Shown: one piece after another, positions 1 through 6,406 of the stretch
Numbering within the stretch: position 1 is the first letter of the stretch
Layout: each line of letters begins with the position of its first letter
Source: JBHPHA01 sp042569905
GTDB lineage: Bacteria > Patescibacteriota > Minisyncoccia > Moranbacterales > UBA9337
Direction: 5' to 3'
DNA length: 34,048 nucleotides
Assembly: GCA_042569905.1 (NCBI GenBank)
Contig: JBHPHA010000012.1
Coordinates: forward strand, 1-34,048
The notes under the pieces: model-generated
The model's input: only the letters and a program-made list of their open reading frames with translations
Databases searched by the model: none
Told to the model about the DNA's origin: nothing
Program-made: the position numbers and the translations under genes

Positions 1-29
1 ATCAAAGAAGCAAACAAAGGAAATTCACT

Positions 30-215
30 ATGGAACTGGCTGAAGAACTTAAAAAACCTGAAGTTTGGGAAAAAGAACTAGATGCTCGTGCACTTGATCC
101 AGACGGATGGAGGATGGAAAAACTAGACTGGAATACTCCAGTCACCAGAAAAAAATTTGAGGAGCTCATAGCACTCTCCACGATAAGGCACCCTGTGCTA
201 AAAAACAGAAAATAA
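30..215 (+). CDS. small hypothetical protein (61 aa)
   Basis: Unrecognised short acidic/basic protein. The segment containing ALDPDGWR followed by a Trp-Asn-x-Pro-(I/V)-T pattern resembles small hypothetical proteins common in uncultured bacteria, in which a DPDGW motif is followed by a short helical 'T-x-x-x-F-x-x-x' tail; this is recalled, not searched. A purine-rich AAAGG lies about 9 nt before the ATG and supports this start. The frame is also open upstream to the window edge, so a longer protein cut by the edge is possible. A second frame is open from base 1 to a TAG at 79-81 and could be the tail of an upstream gene. The gene ends before a perfect hairpin terminator. No function is proposed. 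Confidence 0.55.
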   Translation: MELAEELKKPEVWEKELDARALDPDGWRMEKLDWNTPVTRKKFEELIALSTIRHPVLKNRK

Positions 216-242
216 TCCTCATATTCACCCCCCCACACACAC

Positions 243-277
243 AAATTACCTTAAGAAAAATTCTTAAGGTAATTTTT
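243..277. terminator. perfect 15-bp hairpin terminator
   Basis: Arms at 243-257 and 261-275 are perfectly complementary around a 3-nt AAA loop and are followed by a T run on the plus strand. It lies just after the 61-aa gene. The stem is A+T-rich and A runs precede it, so it could also act on the minus strand. Confidence 0.75.
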
Positions 278-289
278 ATTTTCCAAAAA

Positions 290-323
290 CATATTTTTTG
301 ACAGCAGAGTTGAACCAATTTTC
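290..323. repeat. 34-bp inverted repeat, left copy
   Basis: This segment is the exact reverse complement of 750-783, which lies inside the 3' part of the next coding region. The two copies enclose the promoter and most of that gene. It sits upstream of the predicted promoter, so it is not part of the same transcript unless one starts further left. Confidence 0.9.
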
Positions 324-363
324 CAAAAAAATATTTTTCACAATCTATCTTTACAAAAAATTC

Positions 364-391
364 TTGACTTTTAACTAAATCTTATTATACC
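364..391 (+). promoter_or_regulatory. sigma70-type promoter for the 135-aa gene
   Basis: TTGACT at 364-369 and TATACC at 386-391 are separated by 16 nt, about 40 nt before the start codon. A strong GAAAGGAG ribosome binding site follows at about 418-425. Confidence 0.6.
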
Positions 392-431
392 TACCTTACT
401 TCATACAATACTACTAGAAAGGAGACGCCTA

Positions 432-839
432 ATGATTTATGATGAAATCATCAAAGAATTAGAAGAGTACTTTAATTACATTGTAACCGACAGATTACCT
501 GAAACAGAAAAGGAATTCATCTACACCTTAGAGTTTTGGGGTAATTTTCTAGTCCACAACGCCTCTCAAGAATATCAGAGACCTCCGCTTGGAATTATAC
601 CTCACGATACAGAAATCGACGAAGACAAATTGGTGAAAAAATTTAATCCCGAAACACTAAGGCGAATTAGTGATTTAGTTGAATTGGCTTGTGAAAAATT
701 CGATTTAGTGAGGCCAGGATTAGGTCAGTCTGACTCAAAAATAACTTTCGAAAATTGGTTCAACTCTGCTGTCAAAAAATATGGCCTCAGAGCTATCTAC
801 GTTGAAGAAATCTTCAACAATGGCGTGACGAAATCATAG
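432..839 (+). CDS. hypothetical protein (135 aa)
   Basis: I do not recognise this protein. It is acidic, has no signal peptide or membrane segment, and looks largely helical, beginning with an amphipathic stretch rich in Glu and aromatic residues and ending in a region with FENWFNSAVKKYG. The start is well supported by GAAAGGAG a few nucleotides upstream and a promoter at 364-391. A stem-loop terminator follows the stop, so it appears to be a single-gene transcript. Codons near its 3' end (750-783) are one arm of a 34-bp perfect inverted repeat whose other arm lies upstream of the promoter. Confidence 0.75.
   Translation: MIYDEIIKELEEYFNYIVTDRLPETEKEFIYTLEFWGNFLVHNASQEYQRPPLGIIPHDTEIDEDKLVKKFNPETLRRISDLVELACEKFDLVRPGLGQSDSKITFENWFNSAVKKYGLRAIYVEEIFNNGVTKS
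750..783. repeat. 34-bp inverted repeat, right copy
   Basis: Perfect reverse complement of 290-323. It lies inside the coding region, covering the codons for NWFNSAVKKY and their flanks. Homology stops abruptly on both sides (284-289 and 324 onward do not match). Confidence 0.9.
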
Positions 840-844
840 TTATC

Positions 845-887
845 AAAAATCCCCAGGAACGCAACAGCGTACCCAGGGATTTTTTTA
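845..887. terminator. terminator between convergent genes
   Basis: AAATCCC at 848-854 pairs with GGGATTT at 876-882, with further inner pairing through ACGC/GCGT, and a T7 run follows. The A run on the other side would give a T tract on the minus strand, so it probably serves both the plus-strand gene and the minus-strand gene ending at 905. Confidence 0.75.
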
Positions 888-904
888 TTTCCAATCTATC
901 TAAA

Positions 905-1705
905 CTATTTCTTTGTTGTTTTCTTCACTGCTTTCTTTGCAACTTTCTTAGTAGTTTTTTTAGTAGCAGCTTTTTTCTTTGTAGCTTTTTTAGCAGTCTT
1001 TTTAGCAGCCGCCTTCTTTACGACCTTCTTTTTTGGAGCAGACTTATCTCCTATTGCTTTTGCAAGAGACTCTTTAAAAGACTTTTTGTTAATCTCTTTC
1101 TTTTTAGCCTTCTTAATTTTTCTAATTTCTACATTATCAACAATTTCTTCTTCCGCTGAAACAGTGCCTGCCAAAGCCTTCAAAATCTTATCTAATTTAG
1201 CATTAAGCATCTCGAAATCTGCCTTATAACTCTTACTATCATCTCCTCTACTATATGAAGGTTTATTGTCATTTCTTCTGTCTCCACCACGAGAATCTCC
1301 ACCACGAGAATCTCCTCCTCGCTTATCTCCGAAACAATCACTACAGAAAATTGGCTTGTTACTTGTTGGCTTGAAAGGAACCTCACAACTATTTCCACAA
1401 TCATCACAAACTGCTCTATGCATTTCTGGACGACCACCATCTCTCCTATCTCCACCTCTTCTATTATCTCCACCTCTTCTGTCTCCACTACGAGAATCTC
1501 CACCTTGCTTATCACCAAAACATTTACTGCAGAAAAGTGGTCTATCATTTGTAGGCTTGAAAGGAACCTCACAATTATCTCCACACTTGCTACATACTAC
1601 TTTATGCATCTCTGGACGGTCACCACCTCTTCCTCCACCAAAGCTTCTTCCGCCTCCTCTGTTACCACCTCTACTACCGCCTCTATTATCTCTAAAATTA
1701 CCCAT
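905..1705 (-). CDS. Gly/Arg-rich double zinc-ribbon protein with histone H1-like tail
   Basis: 266-aa modular protein. Residues 1-31 are an RGG-rich segment. Zinc ribbon 1 uses C38-x2-C41 and C59-x2-C62; zinc ribbon 2 uses C100-x2-C103 and C121-x2-C124. In each the two CxxC pairs are exactly 17 residues apart, matching the CxxC-x17-CxxC zinc-ribbon family known from uncultured bacteria. An RGGDSR-type linker follows each ribbon. Residues about 160-200 are helical and acidic, and 195-266 are Lys/Ala repeats of the AKKTAKKATKKKA type, as in histone H1-like tails. I infer a nucleic acid or ribosome-associated role; the exact target is unknown. No SD precedes the start, but there is a promoter at 1854-1882 and a structured leader of roughly 145 nt. 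The repeated low-complexity codons create long shadow reading frames on both strands. Confidence 0.85.
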   Translation of the reverse strand: MGNFRDNRGGSRGGNRGGGRSFGGGRGGDRPEMHKVVCSKCGDNCEVPFKPTNDRPLFCSKCFGDKQGGDSRSGDRRGGDNRRGGDRRDGGRPEMHRAVCDDCGNSCEVPFKPTSNKPIFCSDCFGDKRGGDSRGGDSRGGDRRNDNKPSYSRGDDSKSYKADFEMLNAKLDKILKALAGTVSAEEEIVDNVEIRKIKKAKKKEINKKSFKESLAKAIGDKSAPKKKVVKKAAAKKTAKKATKKKAATKKTTKKVAKKAVKKTTKK

Positions 1706-1744
1706 AAAACTAGTTTTATTATTAAAATATTATTACCAGAGATA

Positions 1745-1778
1745 AGTGTATGCTTTTTATTAGAATAAAGCAAACACT
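1745..1778 (-). promoter_or_regulatory. leader hairpin upstream of the zinc-ribbon gene
   Basis: 1745-1761 and 1764-1778 form a long stem with a 2-nt loop and one or two mismatches, about 40 nt before the start codon. No T tract follows on the minus strand, so it is not a classical terminator. A second stem pairs 1783-1789 with 1809-1815 (AATTCAG/CTGAATT). Confidence 0.6.
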
Positions 1779-1853
1779 AGAAAATTCAGATACCTACCTC
1801 AATGAGTCCTGAATTATTGCCTAGCGAAGACTGCCCTCGATAATCAATAGTTA

Positions 1854-1882
1854 ATACTAACATATTTTATCTATTTTGTAAA
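1854..1882 (-). promoter_or_regulatory. promoter for the zinc-ribbon gene
   Basis: On the minus strand TTTACA (1877-1882) and TAGTAT (1854-1859) are exactly 17 nt apart. It would start a transcript with a leader of about 145 nt containing both leader stems. Confidence 0.5.
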
Positions 1883-1933
1883 GACCTTGGCTGGAAAAGA
1901 TAGACTATCTGCCTTTTTTGATATTTTTTTATT

Positions 1934-2473
1934 TTAAATATTCTCTTTAATATACTCAACAATAGAACTTGCGATTTCTTCAGGTGACTGAGATGCGGAG
2001 TCAAACTCAAGTGGTGTTTCTATTTTTGTCTTAAGATGCATATCACACATTTCTGAAAAACGAACCGGATCCACATTTGAAATTCTCGCGCCTTGCTTTT
2101 TTGCCTCAATGCGCTCACAAAAACGCTCGTCCAAGACTTCTTTTGGAGCAGAAATATTAGCCACAAAAACTGGCACATCAAACTCCTCTGCAATCTTTTT
2201 AACATCATCTATTCCATACATTGCTCCTTGTCTCAAAACAGACAAGCCATTTTTGAGCGCAACTCTCGCAGCCCCCATAGTCATCTCATCGGCAATCCTG
2301 CCATATGTGCTTGATACATAACCTGAAATCAACCACTTAATCTGGTCATTTTTGGCATCAAAAATCCCACCAAAAGAATCCAGAATGATATCCGCCGTAG
2401 TCGTCTTTCCTCCACAAGACGGTCCATCAAGGATTAAAATAAATTGTTTTTCTGTCAATTTTTCTTTTTGCAT
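1934..2473 (-). CDS. P-loop small-molecule kinase (AAA_33/CPT-like)
   Basis: 179-aa single-domain P-loop protein. Walker A is GPSCGGKTT, close to the N terminus after a beta strand (FILILD), in the pattern of nucleotide/small-molecule kinases and zeta/chloramphenicol-phosphotransferase-like proteins. A mid-protein hydrophobic strand (VPVFVANI) and a following Arg-rich lid (DERFCERIEAKK) fit a phosphotransferase fold. The substrate cannot be told from sequence. The chosen ATG lies 10 nt after the stop of the upstream phosphodiesterase gene; the upstream ATG at 2542 would overlap that gene by about 60 nt and precedes a non-conserved extension. It is the last gene of a three-gene group with the phosphodiesterase and another P-loop kinase. 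Confidence 0.8.
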   Translation of the reverse strand: MQKEKLTEKQFILILDGPSCGGKTTTADIILDSFGGIFDAKNDQIKWLISGYVSSTYGRIADEMTMGAARVALKNGLSVLRQGAMYGIDDVKKIAEEFDVPVFVANISAPKEVLDERFCERIEAKKQGARISNVDPVRFSEMCDMHLKTKIETPLEFDSASQSPEEIASSIVEYIKENI

Positions 2474-2483
2474 AGTATACGAA

Positions 2484-3179
2484 TTATTTATTAAGTTTTT
2501 CTTCAGTAATGAACAAGCTAGGGAAATCTGTCCCGATCGCATCTACGCCCATTGAAATTAATTTATCACCTAGTGATTTGTCGTTAACTCGATAGGCATA
2601 TACAGTCTTTCCAGTCTCATGTGCCTTCAGAACAAATTCATTAGTAATGATCTCGGAATAAGGAGCAAAAAAATCAAGAGGAATACTGTTGCTTAAATTC
2701 CGTATTTCAGACATCACTTCATCCGTATAAAACAAAAGACCCACTCTTAATTTTGGATTTAACTGTTTAATTTCTTTCAGTAAATTATCTCTAAACGAGG
2801 TAATGACAACCTGATCCTCAATTCCATTTTTCTCAATAATTTCATTAACCAACCTAGGCGTACCTTCTGCCTTCAATTCTATTTGTAAATCAATCTTGTT
2901 TTTGCAAAGATCAATAACCTCTTGAAGTGTTGATATCTTTTCATGCTGCTGACACTCTAATTTCTTAAGCTCACTTAATGTCATTTCATTAACCAATCCT
3001 TTTCCATTAGTCAATTCCGAAACTTCTTTGTCATGAAAAACAATCACTTGTCCATCTTTTGTCAGTCGAACATCTAACTCAGCTCGATCACAACCAACAT
3101 CAATTGCCTTTTGAAAAGAAGCAATTGTATTCCCTGGGGCGTAACCAGCCGCACCTTTGTGTCCAACTATTTTAGTCAT
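2484..3179 (-). CDS. glycerophosphodiester phosphodiesterase family protein
   Basis: 231-aa GDPD-fold (TIM barrel) protein, expected to cleave glycerophosphodiesters to an alcohol and glycerol 3-phosphate. Visible family motifs are the N-terminal GHKGAAGYAPGNT, then AELDVRLTKDG with metal-binding Glu/Asp, then VIVFHDKEV with the second His. The family's usual HRG is HKG here, and the usual PENT is PGNT, so a normally conserved Glu is lost; activity may be altered. Later strands (LQIELKAEG, VVITSF) and a C-terminal GVDAIGTDFP match the family ending. No signal peptide is visible, so it is probably cytoplasmic. An A-rich leader on the minus strand precedes the ATG, and the next P-loop kinase gene starts 10 nt after its stop. 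Confidence 0.85.
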   Translation of the reverse strand: MTKIVGHKGAAGYAPGNTIASFQKAIDVGCDRAELDVRLTKDGQVIVFHDKEVSELTNGKGLVNEMTLSELKKLECQQHEKISTLQEVIDLCKNKIDLQIELKAEGTPRLVNEIIEKNGIEDQVVITSFRDNLLKEIKQLNPKLRVGLLFYTDEVMSEIRNLSNSIPLDFFAPYSEIITNEFVLKAHETGKTVYAYRVNDKSLGDKLISMGVDAIGTDFPSLFITEEKLNK

Positions 3180-3197
3180 GTGTGTAAAAATTTATTT

Positions 3198-3722
3198 TTA
3201 TTTTATTTTTTCAATAATCTCATTAGCTAAAGAAGTAATTTCCTTATTTGCATCCATACTTATCGCGCCTTTTTCAGTCAGATCACTATCAACCCCATCT
3301 TTTATGCTCAATATCCATTCTTGAATTTCAGGCGTAGGTCCAAAAGAACTTTTTTTAGATGAACGAGACTGAAGTCTTTTTGATAAAGTCTTGTTATCTG
3401 TTTTTAATAAAATTACGGAATCAAAAAAATCAAAAATTTCATCCATATTAGAAACTATTCCACAATAAAAAGAAACTTCATTCGAATCACTACTCATAAT
3501 TTCATTGAGTAATTCCGCGTCACAAACCCACTTACAATCTTTAGACATAGAAAGACTATTCAGATCAAATCGCCCCAACGTTTCGCCAGAATCATTATCA
3601 ACCATACGACAAAGACCCTCCACATCATCAAGATCATAAGCAGAATAACCCATTTTCCTCAATTCATTGCAAACAGTTGACTTTCCAACTCCTGCTATTC
3701 CAGTGATTAATACTTTTTTCAT
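3198..3722 (-). CDS. P-loop nucleotide/small-molecule kinase
   Basis: 174-aa AAA/adenylate-kinase-like P-loop protein starting MKKVLITGIAGVGKST, with a complete Walker A at the N terminus and YDLDDVEG in the position of the kinase DxD-type second motif. A strand FDSVILLKTD is followed by an Arg-rich lid (LSKRLQSRSSKKSSFG), typical of shikimate/gluconate-kinase-like folds. The substrate is unknown. An ATG three codons upstream (3731) is equally possible; the chosen one places the Walker A at the usual distance. It lies directly downstream of a copy of the U32 gene 3' end (3764-3849). Confidence 0.8.
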   Translation of the reverse strand: MKKVLITGIAGVGKSTVCNELRKMGYSAYDLDDVEGLCRMVDNDSGETLGRFDLNSLSMSKDCKWVCDAELLNEIMSSDSNEVSFYCGIVSNMDEIFDFFDSVILLKTDNKTLSKRLQSRSSKKSSFGPTPEIQEWILSIKDGVDSDLTEKGAISMDANKEITSLANEIIEKIK

Positions 3723-3763
3723 AGTATCCAAATTACAAACTTTTTACGAATATTTTCACAAAT

Positions 3764-3849
3764 CTACCTCACCACCTTCCTCAAAAGTGATATTGGTTTG
3801 ATGTCTTTTTTTGTCGATCTCTAAATAGCAATTTGAAGTGTGTCTATTG
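3764..3849 (-). repeat. U32 3'-end copy A5 (most distal)
   Basis: Diverged copy of the last ~80 nt of the U32-family gene at 8420-9694. The core ACATCAAACCAATaTCACTT..GAGGAAGGT is retained and the U32-type stop codon is at 3764-3766. One extra A in the AAAAAAA run breaks the frame. It begins within a few bases of the GNAT stop codon. Confidence 0.85.
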
Positions 3850-4383
3850 CTACTGCTCTCGATTCATTTTTATAATCGGAATAAACCTACCATTACGCAA
3901 CTCATGTCTATCATCTGACCCAGAAACTATATGAAAATTATATTTTTCATAAAATCTTATTGCATCTTCGTTATAGCTGGCAACGTCTAACCAAAGCTCA
4001 TTAGCATCACTATGAAAATCTAGTATTTTTTCCAACAAAACTCTTCCGATGCCCTGCCCTTGATATTCAGGCAAAACATAAACAGCTCCTACAAAAATAC
4101 GACCATCCTTTTCATAAGTTGCAGAAAATCCAACAATTTCTCGCCCTTTTTCAACTACCCATCCACAATTATTTTCATCGTAGTTTTCAATACTTTTTGA
4201 TATGTTTAAAATTCCATCTCTTTCATTAGAAAATTCTTCGAGAATATCCATATGATCAACATTGTTCTCCTTACTAGGATAAGAATCTAGCCATGTGCTT
4301 TTTTGAACTTCAAATATTCCCTCGGCGTCATTAGTAGTAGCTAATCTAACCTCCTTAATGGAATCCGATTGTTTTTCTGACAT
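3850..4383 (-). CDS. GNAT family N-acetyltransferase
   Basis: 177-aa protein of the GNAT superfamily, which transfers acetyl from acetyl-CoA to an amine. Motif A is VYVLPEYQGQGIGRVLLE, containing the Q-x-x-G-x-G pyrophosphate-binding signature. Motif B follows as LDVASYNEDAIRFYEKYNF. The N-terminal third (VRLATTNDAEGIFEVQ) is the usual first strand and helix. The substrate is not predictable. An ATG 15 nt upstream (4398) is in frame, but AAAGGG sits 6 nt before the chosen ATG. Its stop lies at the edge of a copy of the U32 gene 3' end (3764-3849), and another copy lies upstream of it at 4455-4571, so the gene sits as a discrete unit in the repeat array. Confidence 0.88.
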   Translation of the reverse strand: MSEKQSDSIKEVRLATTNDAEGIFEVQKSTWLDSYPSKENNVDHMDILEEFSNERDGILNISKSIENYDENNCGWVVEKGREIVGFSATYEKDGRIFVGAVYVLPEYQGQGIGRVLLEKILDFHSDANELWLDVASYNEDAIRFYEKYNFHIVSGSDDRHELRNGRFIPIIKMNREQ

Positions 4384-4454
4384 TATCTGCCCTTTCATAA
4401 ATAATAAAAATAAAAAAAATTAATATTGTAAGATTCATATCTCAGCCCTCAATA

Positions 4455-4571
4455 CTACATTAAAACCTTCCTTAAAAGTGACATTGGTTTGATGTTTTTT
4501 TGTCGATTTGGAAGTGGTAGTTTGCACCGTGGCCGCCGTGGGCTGAGTCGATTTCTTCTCCGTTTTCTTTT
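4455..4571 (-). repeat. U32 3'-end copy A4
   Basis: 117-nt diverged copy of the U32 gene 3' end (compare 8420-8539). Translation is close to the native tail (GEEIDSAHGGHGANYHFQIDK), but a one-base deletion relative to 8420-8539 breaks the frame. It adjoins the remnant of the second Fic gene with no spacer. Confidence 0.9.
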
Positions 4572-4895
4572 CTAACTATTGTTACTGAAAATTTCTACAT
4601 AATCTTCATAGATATACGATTGTCCATATTTTCTATCCTTGTCTTTTGGAGACAGAATTTTCATATCAATAAATCGGTCAATAACCGTTTGCGCACCAGC
4701 ACGAGTAAATCCTGTCCACTTTTGAACAACTGCCACACTCACAAGTTGTCAATCACGATATTCCAGTATAACCAGCTACTCTTACAATGACTTGTTCATA
4801 TCTTCAATCACAATGTATACAATTCACATATGTTCGTATACATTCAGTCAATAGATGTATACAAACTTTTTCTTTCATATTTCAAAGTAGCATTT
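4572..4895 (-). pseudogene. decayed second copy of the Fic gene and its leader
   Basis: Bases 4568-4719 are identical to 6403-6554, the 3' end of the intact Fic gene. Similarity then fades by about 4752. From about 4812 to 4895 the sequence matches the Fic leader at 7578-7668, including TGTATAC sites and a -35 box. About 950 nt of Fic coding sequence are missing, so no Fic motif remains. The -10 box of the intact leader (TATACT) is TGTGAA here, so the promoter is probably dead. The middle (about 4752-4810) holds nothing I can identify. This and the repeat at 4455-4571 fill the 515-nt stretch between the GNAT and NUDIX genes. Confidence 0.88.
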
Positions 4896-4898
4896 TTT

Positions 4899-5450
4899 CT
4901 ACATCAGATACTTTCGCGCAAAATTAAGAGCGGAAATTGTTTGAGCATCTAAAATTTCTCCATCATCAAGCATTTGATATACTTTTTTAACTGGAATCTT
5001 TTTAATTATCAAGCCTCTCTCGGACTCCTCCAGGCGCTGTTTAGTTTTAGTTAGACTCCTTGCTAAAAAAACAGTGCATTGTTCGCAACAAAAACCAATC
5101 CATGGATGATATTTTCCAATTTCACTCAAGGACTTTGAACTATAACCAAGTTCCTCTTCAAGTTCTTTTTTAGCTGCATCCAAAGCTGTAAAGTCTTTCT
5201 CCTGTCCACCACCAGGAAGTTCTAAAGACCATTTTTTTATTGTATATCGATATTGATAAGTAAAAATTATTTTGCCATCCTTAACTGGGACTATAAAAAC
5301 TGATCGATCTGTGTCATTAGTATGAATAATAAAATAATCACCTTCCGAATAAACAGGAGTGACGAACTTCTCATGAGAAACACAGAATCGCTCATTTCTG
5401 TAAACAACATCTTCAGACAATTTCATCCACGGCTTCTTTTGATTCTTCAT
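4899..5450 (-). CDS. NUDIX hydrolase (ADP-ribose pyrophosphatase-like)
   Basis: 183-aa NUDIX protein, expected to hydrolyse a nucleoside diphosphate linked to another moiety. The layout of an N-terminal beta meander, then SLELPGGG, then the NUDIX helix ending KELEEELGY matches ADP-ribose pyrophosphatase-like members. Catalytic-helix Glu residues are kept; in the Gx5Ex7REUxEExGU consensus the first Glu aligns with Phe and the Arg with Lys, so the box is somewhat diverged. The start is supported by TTGGAG 8 nt before the ATG, unlike most neighbours. Upstream is U32 3'-end copy A3. Downstream, its stop abuts the leader of the decayed Fic module, with no U32 copy between them. Confidence 0.88.
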   Translation of the reverse strand: MKNQKKPWMKLSEDVVYRNERFCVSHEKFVTPVYSEGDYFIIHTNDTDRSVFIVPVKDGKIIFTYQYRYTIKKWSLELPGGGQEKDFTALDAAKKELEEELGYSSKSLSEIGKYHPWIGFCCEQCTVFLARSLTKTKQRLEESERGLIIKKIPVKKVYQMLDDGEILDAQTISALNFARKYLM

Positions 5451-5514
5451 ATTAACAACTCCAATTTAATGTTTTAATTTTTTAAAATATTTTTTCAAAT
5501 CGCCTGTCACAACT

Positions 5515-5574
5515 CTACTTCGCTTTCTTCCTCAAAAGTGGCATTGGTTTGATGTCTTTTTATCGATTTGGAAA
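5515..5574 (-). repeat. U32 3'-end copy A3
   Basis: About 60 nt matching the end of the U32 gene. With one missing A in the poly-A stretch restored it would read FQIDKKDIKPMPLLRKKAK and stop at 5515-5517. It starts right at the stop codon of the lipoprotein gene. Confidence 0.87.
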
Positions 5575-6255
5575 TTATTTTCTCACCTTAAAGGTTTTCA
5601 TTATTTTCTCGAAAGTTTCGTGATATTGAGCATCTACCGAGTCAAAATCCTCCCTATCCTTATCATCCGAAACCGAAATTTCACACAGATATGGCATGGA
5701 AATACTATACATATACCCATCACTAACAAACATGATTCCTTCTCGATTAGCGTAATCAAAGCAATCACGAGCCCTCAAGACCGCTAGCCCATTAGCATTC
5801 AAATACTCGGTTACTTCTGGACACATCGCTTTTCCATTCATTTCCTGACAATCTTCTACATATTCTCTGGAGGTTTTTTGATCAGTAGACTCTACATGTA
5901 TCGTAATATTAGGATAATAATACCTACCAGCATCTCGAGTGCTATATGAACTATCAGCTGACTTATTTCTAATAAAAAGATTGAAAGGAGCTCCGGTAAT
6001 CTCTTTTCCATTTTCTGCTTTAATCTCCCAATCACAAGGATAACTGATCTCAAGTCCAAAATCTTCATTCCGATATACTACCCATTCACCAGAACAATCT
6101 TCAACAGTAACTACTGCCCCTAATTGATCTAATTTTGATTCGCTAGATTCAATCTCAGGCGTAGCTGTCAATTCAAGCTGGCTCACCTTTTTACTACAGC
6201 CTGACAAAAACACCACCCCAATAATTAACACCAGCAATCCAATTGTTTTTTTCAT
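5575..6255 (-). CDS. lipoprotein, PsbP-like fold candidate
   Basis: 226-aa secreted lipoprotein. The N terminus is a classical type II signal: a KK n-region, a Leu/Ile/Val/Phe core, and lipobox LSGC with Cys20 as the lipidated residue. In a monoderm cell this would anchor the protein on the outer face of the membrane. After a short linker the segment VYRNEDFGLEISYPCDWEI resembles the start of PsbP-like domains seen in many bacterial lipoproteins; this is a recalled similarity. Several Cys pairs could form disulfides outside the cell. The A-rich leader is the usual type here. It sits between two U32 3'-end copies (A2 upstream, A3 at its stop codon). Confidence 0.8.
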   Translation of the reverse strand: MKKTIGLLVLIIGVVFLSGCSKKVSQLELTATPEIESSESKLDQLGAVVTVEDCSGEWVVYRNEDFGLEISYPCDWEIKAENGKEITGAPFNLFIRNKSADSSYSTRDAGRYYYPNITIHVESTDQKTSREYVEDCQEMNGKAMCPEVTEYLNANGLAVLRARDCFDYANREGIMFVSDGYMYSISMPYLCEISVSDDKDREDFDSVDAQYHETFEKIMKTFKVRK

Positions 6256-6288
6256 TTTGTTTTTATATTAATTATAATTTGTTACTAA

Positions 6289-6406
6289 CTACTTCACAAT
6301 CTTCCTCAAAAGTGACATTGGTTTGATGTCTTTTTTGTCGATTTGGAAGTGGTAGTTTGCACCGTGGCCTCCGTGGACTGAGTCAACTTCCTCTCTGTCT
6401 TCCTTT
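6289..6406 (-). repeat. U32 3'-end copy A2 (frame intact)
   Basis: 118-nt copy of the U32 gene 3' end. Unlike A3, A4 and A5 it keeps an open U32 frame: KEDREEVDSVHGGHGANYHF, then QIDKKDIKPMSLLRKIVK and a TAG at 6289-6291. It begins immediately after the Fic stop codon, in a different frame from Fic. Confidence 0.92.

Noticed and set aside
2..244. Minus-strand frame of 80 codons opposite the first gene
   Set aside because: Crosses the terminator at 243-277 and is Ser/Phe-rich as expected for an antisense frame; the plus-strand frame has an SD-like site.
1266..1745. Long plus-strand open frames over the zinc-ribbon gene
   Set aside because: Composed of Ser/Pro/Leu repeats that mirror the RGG and zinc-ribbon codons; no SD, no family likeness.
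2471..2542. Longer N terminus for the first P-loop kinase (start at 2542)
   Set aside because: It would overlap the upstream phosphodiesterase gene; the internal ATG gives the usual short lead to Walker A.
4752..4811. Possible gene or regulatory element between the two blocks of the decayed Fic copy
   Set aside because: Too short, no open frame of note, and no recognisable motif.
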